Source: JBGPIT01 sp041485125 (GTDB lineage: Bacteria; Desulfobacterota; Binatia; UTPRO1). From it: DNA of 5,027 nucleotides. Under the pieces are notes generated by a model, which worked only from the letters and a program-made list of their open reading frames with translations, did no database searches and was not told where the DNA came from. Shown piece after piece: positions 1-5,027 of the stretch. A program made the position numbers and the translations under genes. The first letter of the stretch is position 1. Every line of letters starts with the position of its first letter. The stretch is taken from contig JBGPIT010000382.1 of assembly GCA_041485125.1 (NCBI GenBank), positions 1 to 5,027 of the forward strand, written 5' to 3'.

Positions 1-387
1 CGCAGGGCTCGCGCCGAAAGTGGTCGGGCGTGGTGGGACTCTGCGTATCTCGCTCGCTTCGCTCGCGTCGGCGTCGATGTCGGAGGAAGAGGTCGAGGTG
101 GGACCGCGCGAGAGCGCGCCGTCGAAGACGGCGTCGCTGCGTTGTCTTCGGATCGTCGGAGGCGGCGGGTGCGTCGGGGGGCGGGGCGCACCGTCGACGC
201 CGCGTTAGAGCCGCCTGATGTGGGCAAGGCTGCGGGAAACGCCTCGGTCTGCAATCGACTTAAGCACCGGGCGGCTCTCCGCGGCGGCGACGGTGTGCCC
301 CGCCCCCCGCCGCACCACGCGGACCTCTGCGGACCTCTTCTGATGAGACCGCACACGCCGCGTACCCCAGACTCGGGTGAAGCGATC
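1..387. other. Downstream flank, no confident gene
   Basis: No gene can be called here. On the minus strand a frame is stop-free from 204 to the left edge (TAA at 205-207). From about 138 leftward its codons end in G or C about 80% of the time and read as a Ser/Asp/Ala-rich peptide (SDAVFDGALS... then SSSDIDADASEASE). It has no ATG, GTG or TTG after the TAA, so it may be a broken gene, a disordered protein with an unusual start, or chance. A plus-strand frame is open from position 1 to 456, but its third positions are poorer in G/C and it ends antisense to the neighbouring gene. The stretch also holds GCTCGC twice around TTC (52-66) and a perfect 10-base tandem duplication (319-338). No convincing terminator for the operon arriving from the right is visible. 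Confidence 0.5.
319..338. repeat. Perfect 10-bp tandem duplication
   Basis: The unit GCGGACCTCT occurs twice head to tail with no mismatch, about 50 bases beyond the stop codon of the 718-residue gene. Two copies are too few for a microsatellite. It most likely reflects a local slippage or duplication event in non-coding DNA, and no function is implied. Confidence 0.7.
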
Positions 388-2544
388 TCACGGACCGGAA
401 CCGGGCATGAGCGGGGGTTCGTGGTGTGTAGCGCGGGCAAGGTTGGATTGGACTAGGGGGTCGTCGGGAGCGAGCTCTTGGGCGCGGCTGAAGGCGTCGA
501 GTGCGGCGTCCCACTCGCCGAGCTGGGCGTGGGCGACGCCTTCGAGGTGGATGATCCAGGCGTTTTCGGGTTGGAGGTCGGCGGCCATTGCCAAAGCGGC
601 GAGGGCGCCGGCGGGATCGCCGGCGCGGAGGCGGACCCAGGCGAGATTGCCGTGGGCGGACGGCTCTTGAGGTTGCGTGATGATCGCGGCCTCGAGCAAC
701 GCGGCGGCGTCGGAGAGGCGGCCGAGGTTGGCGTAGACCCAGCCGAGGTTGCTCTGCACGTTCGGGTCGCCGGGGTCGCGCTGGCGGGCACGCTCGAGCG
801 CTTCGCGGGCCTCCTCCCATTTGCCGAGCCGGCCGAGGATCGAGCCGAGATTGTTGAGCGCGGAGACACCGTCGTCCTCGGCGGCGAGACGCAGGACGCG
901 CACGGCTTCCTGCTCGCGGCCGACGGCGGCGTATGCCCAACCGAGATTGGTGCGGATCGAGCGCAACGCGTCCCGCGCGACCCAGTCCGATTGCTCCTCG
1001 GCAAGGGCCTGCGCCATCTCGAGCTGGGCGATCGCCTCGTCGTTGCGCGCAACCTGCATCAGAAGGCTGCCGTACGCCGCGCGTGAGACGACGTCCTCGG
1101 GCGCGGTGTGAACGGCCTCGGCGGCGAGGTCGATCGCCTCCGCGGTCCGGCCGCGACTGGCGTAGGAGTTGGCGAGCGCGGTCATGACGTCCGGATCGTG
1201 CGGGTGCTCGCGGCGCAGCCGCTCGAGCGCGTCGGTCTCGGCGGCGGCGACGCGGGCGGCGCCGACGAGGTCGTCGCGCTCCTCGTATGCGTGCTCCAGG
1301 TTGCGGAAGATGCGCGCCTTGGTCGGTGCCTTGCTGAGCGCGTCCTCCCAGAGCGTCACCGGATCCTGCCAGACGGTGTTGCGTTTCACGGTCGCGACGC
1401 CGAGCGCGAGCACCGTGCACGCACCGACGGCGACCGCCACGCGCGGCGCGCGGCGCGCGAGACCGGCGCCCGCGAGCGCGACCAACGCGGCGAAGCCGGC
1501 GAGGGGCAGATACATCCGATGCTCGACCGCGACGTCGGCGATCGGCACGAAGGTCGAGCTCGGCGCGAGGTTGATGAGCGCGAACGCCAACCAGAACGCC
1601 GCTGCCGAGCGGCGACTGCGGACGAGCCAGACGAGGAGCCCGAGCACCACGACCCAACCGATCGCCGGCACCAGGACCGCCGCGGAGAGCGGATCGGTCA
1701 CGAGCGGCCACTCGTAGTCGAGGGTCTGGCGCACCGGCCAGACCAGCAGGCCGAGGTAGTGCCACGTCACGCCGAGCTGGGTGAGGAAGTAGCTCGTGGG
1801 CGAAATGTCGATGTCGAGGCCGGCCCCGGGGTTCGGCCGGCGGACGATGAGGTACGCGAGAATGCTCCACGTCGCGACGAATCCCAAGAGCGGCGCCGAC
1901 AGCCGTCGCGGCGCCGCCGCGTCGAGCACGTCGGCCGACGCCGGTGTCGTCGCCGACCGCCGTCGCACCACGAGCCGCGCCGCCACGATCGCGGCGAGAG
2001 GCGCCGTCACCATGACCGGCTTGGTCGCCATGCCGAGCGCGCAACAGACCACGGCGGCCGACCATGCGAGGCGGGCGCGTTCGGGTCGCATCACGCCCAA
2101 CAGGAAGAGATCGAGGGTCGCGAGATACCAGAGCGCGACCAGCACCTCGCTGCGCCCGATCACCGACGTCACCGCCTCCGTCTGCAACGGGTGCACCGCG
2201 AAGAGCAGCGCCGCCCACCACGCGATGGTGCTCTCGCGCCCCGGCTCGGTGCCGGTCAGGGTCAACGTCCGCCGCACGAGGTCGAAGAGGATGAGCGCGC
2301 AGAGCACGTGCGCGAGGACGTTGAAGAGGTGATAGCCGACGACCGAGAGGCCGCCGAGCGCGTAGTTGATGGCGAGCGAGAGCTCGACGACCGGACGCGA
2401 GGCCGTCAGCGGTGCGGGCCAGAGCTCGCGGATGCGGAGGTTCGAGACGATCGCGTTGTGATCATCGAAGACGAACGGCACACCGAGGCTGTTGGCGTAG
2501 ACTACGGATGTCACGACGACGAGCAGCAGCAGCTTCCATCTCAT
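388..2544 (-). CDS. TMTC-like GT-C membrane protein with C-terminal TPR repeats (718 aa)
   Basis: Probable integral-membrane glycosyltransferase-like protein, second gene of the pair. The start is ATG at 2544, overlapping the upstream stop as ATGA, and it begins with a hydrophobic helix (about residues 3-18, MRWKLLLLVV...). Residues 1-390 form a polytopic membrane domain. It has Asp27-Asp28 in the first outer loop (VPFVFDDHNAIV), Arg50-Pro51, a GYHLFN motif (70-75), HPLQTEAV (118-125), GRSE (130-133) and VEHRMYLPLAGF (340-351). A linker motif, RNTVWQDP (388-395), leads into TPR units at about 407-440 (degenerate), 451-484, 485-517, 526-558, 559-593, 594-627, 628-661 and 662-695, plus a short capping helix. 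Such motifs belong to the TMTC/bacterial TPR-glycosyltransferase group, where acidic residues of the first loop are part of the GT-C active site. The DUF1736-like region (about 235-285) is degenerate, lacking the DNP element but keeping LDYEWP. Sugar donor and acceptor are unknown. The family call is firm; the enzymatic role is inferred. Confidence 0.93.
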   Translation of the reverse strand: MRWKLLLLVVVTSVVYANSLGVPFVFDDHNAIVSNLRIRELWPAPLTASRPVVELSLAINYALGGLSVVGYHLFNVLAHVLCALILFDLVRRTLTLTGTEPGRESTIAWWAALLFAVHPLQTEAVTSVIGRSEVLVALWYLATLDLFLLGVMRPERARLAWSAAVVCCALGMATKPVMVTAPLAAIVAARLVVRRRSATTPASADVLDAAAPRRLSAPLLGFVATWSILAYLIVRRPNPGAGLDIDISPTSYFLTQLGVTWHYLGLLVWPVRQTLDYEWPLVTDPLSAAVLVPAIGWVVVLGLLVWLVRSRRSAAAFWLAFALINLAPSSTFVPIADVAVEHRMYLPLAGFAALVALAGAGLARRAPRVAVAVGACTVLALGVATVKRNTVWQDPVTLWEDALSKAPTKARIFRNLEHAYEERDDLVGAARVAAAETDALERLRREHPHDPDVMTALANSYASRGRTAEAIDLAAEAVHTAPEDVVSRAAYGSLLMQVARNDEAIAQLEMAQALAEEQSDWVARDALRSIRTNLGWAYAAVGREQEAVRVLRLAAEDDGVSALNNLGSILGRLGKWEEAREALERARQRDPGDPNVQSNLGWVYANLGRLSDAAALLEAAIITQPQEPSAHGNLAWVRLRAGDPAGALAALAMAADLQPENAWIIHLEGVAHAQLGEWDAALDAFSRAQELAPDDPLVQSNLARATHHEPPLMPGSGP
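2541..2544 (-). other. ATGA stop/start overlap (translational coupling)
   Basis: On the minus strand the four bases read ATGA, so the TGA stop of the 705-residue gene shares two bases with the ATG of the 718-residue gene. This is a standard arrangement for coupled translation and supports co-transcription, and probably a fixed stoichiometry of the two proteins. It also settles the start of the downstream gene. Confidence 0.9.
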
Positions 2545-4658
2545 GACTGGGGCCGTCCTTCCTCCTCACCGTCGTGTCGCAGCAGGTCCGCCATCTGGCG
2601 CACCGATGGCTCGTTCGGGAACAGCGCCTCGGCGCGCGCCTGCGCCGCCCGCGCTTCGCGTGTCATCCCTTTCCCACGATAGCTCGCGACGAGCCCGACC
2701 AAGCTCGTCGGCGACGGCCGCCGTGCCGCCCGCGCATAGACGTCGATCGCCTCGTCGAGCTCACCGCCTGAATAAAGGAAGGCGCCGTAGTTGACGAGGA
2801 TATCGGGCGCATCCGGCGCGAGCGCGAGCGCGGCGCGATACTCGGCCCGTGCGTCCTCACGCGCTCCGGTGCGAAAGAGCGTGTTCGCGATGTTCATCCG
2901 CAGCGAGGCCAGCTCGGAGGGCGGCGTGAGATCGACCGCCTTCCGCATCCATCCGAGCGCCGACTGCTGATCGCCGCGCATGCTCTCGGCGTTGCCCAGG
3001 TTCACCATCGCGCTCGCGAAATCCGGCTTCGCCGCGAGCGCCGCCCGGTAGCTCTCGACGGCGTCGTCGAGTCGGCCGGCCTGCAGCTGCACGTTGCCGA
3101 GATTGTAGAGGGTCGCGGCATCGCCGGGCTTGATCGCGAGCGAGCGATCGAACTCGCGCCGTGCGTCGTCGAATCGACGCTGCTCCGCGAGGATGCCGCC
3201 GAGCTCGCGGTGGCTGCGCGCGGAGCGCGGCGCATCGTCGACCATGGTCGTGAAGAACCGCAGCGGATCGGTCCAGACGACGTTGCGGGTCCACGTGCGG
3301 AGCGCATACCCCGCGAGGATCACCGCCGCGAGGCCGGCGGCAATACGCAACGCACGCGCGTCCGCGACCATGGAACGGCCAGCCGCGCGCGCTGCCAGCC
3401 GAGTCGCGCCATGCACGAGCGCAGCGGCGAGAACGAGGGAGTATCCCGCCGAGGGCAAGTAGAGCAGCCGCTCGGCCATGATCGTCCCGATCGGAACGAC
3501 CAGGTTCGAGACCAGCGCGAACGACGCCATCATCAGCACCGCGCCGAGCGCGATCTCCGGCGCGCCCCGGCGCGCCCGCCACGCCAGGATGGGAACGCCG
3601 GCGATCACCGCGAGACCGGCGAGAACGAGCGGATCGACGACCGAGCGGACCGCGGTGATCTGATCGAAGGAATAGTCGGCCGCGAGCGAGAGCGGAAAAA
3701 TCAGCCGCCAGCCATACAGCGCGACGACCTTCACGGTGGTGAGTAGACGCGTGCCGAGCGGCAGCGCGACGAGCGGATTGTCGAGAACGTCGATGCCCGG
3801 TGATCGACCCGCGAGCACCGCCGCCCGGCATGCGACGAAGACGAGCGTCACGACGAACACCGCGGCGTAGCGGCGGAGCGGCAGCCGCCGCGTTGCCGCG
3901 CTCGACTGCGTAGCCTGCGCGGAGGGCGACGGTACGCTCGGGGACCGGCCGTAGAGGATGTCGGCGACGGCCAAGGTCGGCAGCAACGCGAGCGTATTCT
4001 CCTTCGCGAGCAAGCCGAAGAAATAGACCACGCATCCGAGCGCGTCGTAGAGCGACGCTTGTGTGCGCCGCGCGCCGCCGACGACGAGCCGCCGGTCGGC
4101 GGCGAGAAAGAGTCGCCACGCCAGAAAGAACGCCGCCGCGGTGAGGAGCTCCGCGCGTCCGACGACGCTCGCAACCGCTTCGGTATGGACCGGATGGGCG
4201 GCGAAGAGGAGCGCCGCGATCACCGCGGTCACGACCGGCACGCCGAGGGTCGCGAAGACGCTCAGCATGAGCACGCTCACCGCGGCGTGGAGAGCGACGT
4301 TCACCGCGTGGTAGCCCGCCGGCGCGAGGCCGTGCGCCGCGTAGTTGGCGGCGAAGGTCAAGGTCGTCATCGGCCGCCAGCCGTGACCGTGCCCGGCGGA
4401 CCACCACGATGGATTGGCGAGGATCGCCGCGGGATCGCCTTGGTGCACCCAGGCGTTCCGCACGATCGCGTTGATGTCGTCGTAGAGGAGCGGCCCGGAA
4501 ATCGTGTTCGCGTAGATCACGCCCGCGAGGGCCGCGACCGCCGCGAACGCCCACCACGGTATCGCTGGACGAGCGGCGCCGCCGGCGCGCCGATCATCCT
4601 GCGACTCGCGTCGGCGCGGTCGCGATCGGTCACGGGCTCTATCTGCCGTGACGACCAC
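2541..4658 (-). CDS. TMTC-like GT-C membrane protein with DUF1736-like block and TPR repeats (705 aa)
   Basis: First gene of the operon. The start is GTG at 4658; the same frame meets a stop at 4683-4685 with no other start codon between, so this is the first possible start. Residues 1-33 are Arg/Asp-rich and probably cytosolic, followed by TM1 (about 34-52). Visible motifs are Asp60-Asp61 (LLYDDINAI), GWRPMTTLTF (93-102), GYHAVN (115-120), HPVHTEAV (155-162), GRAE (167-170), AKEN (218-221) and AERLLYLPSAGY (395-406). Residues about 283-335 match the DUF1736 pattern of TMTC proteins: DNP 293-295, TRLLT 303-307, Trp317, DYSF 328-331. A Ser/Ala-rich loop lies at 238-257. After RNVVWTDP (458-465) come about six TPR units (480-513, 514-547, 548-583, 584-617, 618-650, 651-683), then an acidic tail. 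In eukaryotes TMTCs O-mannosylate cadherins in the ER lumen; here the topologically equivalent site would be the outer side of the membrane. Activity and substrate are inferred, not shown. Confidence 0.93.
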   Translation of the reverse strand: MVVTADRARDRSRPRRRESQDDRRAGGAARPAIPWWAFAAVAALAGVIYANTISGPLLYDDINAIVRNAWVHQGDPAAILANPSWWSAGHGHGWRPMTTLTFAANYAAHGLAPAGYHAVNVALHAAVSVLMLSVFATLGVPVVTAVIAALLFAAHPVHTEAVASVVGRAELLTAAAFFLAWRLFLAADRRLVVGGARRTQASLYDALGCVVYFFGLLAKENTLALLPTLAVADILYGRSPSVPSPSAQATQSSAATRRLPLRRYAAVFVVTLVFVACRAAVLAGRSPGIDVLDNPLVALPLGTRLLTTVKVVALYGWRLIFPLSLAADYSFDQITAVRSVVDPLVLAGLAVIAGVPILAWRARRGAPEIALGAVLMMASFALVSNLVVPIGTIMAERLLYLPSAGYSLVLAAALVHGATRLAARAAGRSMVADARALRIAAGLAAVILAGYALRTWTRNVVWTDPLRFFTTMVDDAPRSARSHRELGGILAEQRRFDDARREFDRSLAIKPGDAATLYNLGNVQLQAGRLDDAVESYRAALAAKPDFASAMVNLGNAESMRGDQQSALGWMRKAVDLTPPSELASLRMNIANTLFRTGAREDARAEYRAALALAPDAPDILVNYGAFLYSGGELDEAIDVYARAARRPSPTSLVGLVASYRGKGMTREARAAQARAEALFPNEPSVRQMADLLRHDGEEEGRPQS
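2556..2567 (-). promoter_or_regulatory. Shine-Dalgarno inside the 3' end of the upstream gene
   Basis: The minus strand reads GAGGAGGAAGGA here. AAGGA ends 11 bases before the ATG at 2544, and GGAGG lies 16 bases before it. The same bases encode residues 698-701 (Glu-Glu-Glu-Gly) of the 705-residue protein, so its acidic tail doubles as the ribosome binding site of the next gene. Confidence 0.75.
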
Positions 4659-4711
4659 TCCTGACGCGCATCGAAGCGTCGATCACGAGCGCGCGAGCAC
4701 ACTCGAATCGC

Positions 4712-4727
4712 CGCGCGTCGTCGCGCG
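4712..4727. repeat. Small perfect inverted repeat in the operon leader
   Basis: CGCGCG, the loop TCGT and CGCGCG again give a perfect 6-bp all-G/C stem with a 4-base loop. It lies 53 bases upstream of the GTG of the 705-residue gene, and no T-run follows it on either strand. It could form in the 5' leader mRNA. In such G+C-rich DNA a stem of this size can also arise by chance. Confidence 0.4.
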
Positions 4728-4810
4728 ATGACATTCGGTCGCTGCATCGTGCGTTCAACGGAGTCATCATCGTCGGGCGAGCTTCGGTGATCGTGCGCCG
4801 TAGCAGATCG

Positions 4811-4855
4811 AGTTACAGGAGGGGAGTCCCCCGGCCCGGAGCTGTAGAAGTTACA
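4811..4855. repeat. Pair of AGTTACA direct repeats
   Basis: AGTTACA occurs at 4811-4817 and 4849-4855, 38 bases apart start to start. The second copy also forms half of a TGTA-N5-TACA inverted repeat. TTTACA follows at 4873-4878. A/T-containing words like these stand out in this G+C-rich context and could be a regulator binding array between two divergent genes. That role is an inference. Confidence 0.3.
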
Positions 4856-4966
4856 CCTCGTCTGGTCGAACCTTTACACACCACACGCGCCCGTCGACTC
4901 GAGTTTTCGTAAACACCTGAGAGTGCGCTGACGGCTCCGTCCGCTGCTCGATGGCACGCTCCTCGC

Positions 4967-4975
4967 TGAGGAGGT
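4967..4975 (+). promoter_or_regulatory. Strong Shine-Dalgarno of the right-edge gene
   Basis: TGAGGAGGT contains a near-complete anti-Shine-Dalgarno complement. AGGAGG ends at 4974, leaving a 6-base spacer before the ATG at 4981. This near-optimal site marks 4981 as the true start and suggests a well-translated, possibly abundant protein. Confidence 0.85.
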
Positions 4976-4980
4976 CACTC

Positions 4981-5027
4981 ATGGCGAAATCGGTACTGTG
5001 CATCGCGAAGACGGACCCACAGCGCTC
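4981..5027 (+). CDS. 5' end of a divergent gene, possibly a small stress-type protein (partial)
   Basis: Only 15 codons are inside the window, giving MAKSVLCIAKTDPQR, and the frame continues past the right edge. The start is ATG behind a near-ideal ribosome binding site. The opening (basic residue, then the hydrophobic strand SVLCIA, then a short polar turn) resembles the first beta strand of bacterial proteins related to the general stress protein 17M/YflT-like fold, which often begin with a similar strand followed by an A-E-rich helix. Fifteen residues cannot prove this, so the family is a low-confidence suggestion. The gene diverges from the glycosyltransferase-like operon, and the two may share regulatory DNA. 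It is probably not part of the same pathway. Confidence 0.8.
   Translation, partial: MAKSVLCIAKTDPQR

Larger units (their letters stand above)
4659..4980. other. Divergent intergenic region
   Basis: This stretch separates the minus-strand operon from a plus-strand gene and should hold both promoters. No strong sigma-70 pair was found on either strand. Visible elements are a 6-bp G/C hairpin (4712-4727), AGTTACA twice (4811-4817 and 4849-4855) with a third TTACA at 4874-4878, a TGTA-N5-TACA inverted repeat (4843-4855), and GTTT-TCGT-AAAC (4903-4914). GAACC (4868-4872) followed by CGTC (4892-4895) weakly resembles an ECF-sigma promoter for the plus-strand gene, though its spacing is on the long side. 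No small gene is supported. Confidence 0.6.

Noticed and set aside
364..378. Possible terminator ACCC-N7-GGGT below the operon
   Set aside because: The stem is only four base pairs with a 7-base loop and no following T-run, which is too weak to call.
1..456. Plus-strand frame open from the left edge to TAG at 454-456
   Set aside because: Its third-position G/C is lower than in real genes here, it is Arg/Gly-rich, and its end lies antisense to the 3' end of the 718-residue gene. It cannot be fully excluded as the tail of a convergent gene.
260..2221. 653-residue open frame on the minus strand in another frame
   Set aside because: It is a very Arg/Ala/Gly/Pro-rich out-of-frame reading of the 718-residue gene, whose true frame has clear motifs and membrane helices.
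1108..2682. 524-residue open frame on the plus strand
   Set aside because: It lies antisense to the 718-residue gene, is dominated by Arg, Glu, Asp and Gly with no recognisable domain, and is a typical shadow of a G+C-rich coding strand.
2857..4557. 566-residue open frame on the minus strand
   Set aside because: It is an Arg-rich out-of-frame shadow of the 705-residue gene with no hydrophobic segments or repeats.
4517..4747. 76-residue minus-strand frame covering the operon leader
   Set aside because: It overlaps the real gene in another frame, is Arg-rich, and has no ribosome binding site or recognisable fold.
4822..4832. GGGG-AGT-CCCC hairpin in the intergenic region
   Set aside because: The 4-bp stem with a 3-base loop does not extend, so it is probably chance in G/C-rich DNA.
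1..5027. CRISPR array, tRNA, rRNA or transposon ends
   Set aside because: No regularly spaced repeats, cloverleaf-like segments, conserved rRNA blocks, transposase motifs or long terminal inverted repeats were seen on either strand.

Overview
The window is G+C-rich DNA, roughly two thirds G+C or more by eye, with codons that mostly end in G or C. This fits a free-living high-GC bacterium, for example a myxobacterial, deltaproteobacterial or Binatota-like lineage, or an uncultured relative. That placement is a guess from composition and protein style. No rRNA, tRNA, mobile element or CRISPR array is visible.

Layout, left to right. Positions 1-387 hold no gene that can be defended. The last 204 bases toward the left edge carry a stop-free minus-strand frame with codon-like third positions but no start codon. 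Positions 388-4658 hold two long minus-strand genes, read right to left: first a 705-residue protein (2541-4658), then a 718-residue protein (388-2544). They share the ATGA stop/start overlap of a tightly coupled operon. Positions 4659-4980 form a divergent intergenic region with short repeats and a small hairpin. At 4981 a plus-strand gene begins behind a near-ideal ribosome binding site and runs off the right edge.

Both large proteins share one architecture. A polytopic membrane domain of the GT-C/TMTC type comes first, with the Asp-Asp pair in the first extracytoplasmic loop and the conserved RP, YHxxN, HPxxTEAV and GR(A/S)E motifs. A C-terminal array of tetratricopeptide (TPR) repeats follows. 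The 705-residue protein looks closer to the eukaryotic TMTC O-mannosyltransferases, with a DUF1736-like DNP...TRLLT...DYSF block and an AERLLYLPSAGY motif. The 718-residue protein has the common bacterial variant (VEHRMYLPLAGF) and a degenerate DUF1736-like region. The likely role is transfer of a sugar from a polyprenyl-phosphate donor to a protein or other acceptor at the outer face of the cytoplasmic membrane, with the TPRs binding the acceptor or a partner. Substrate and donor cannot be read from the sequence.

The main point of interest is that two divergent members of the family are made together from one mRNA, which raises the possibility of a two-subunit or two-step glycosylation device. 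Nothing else in the window amounts to a clearly new system.
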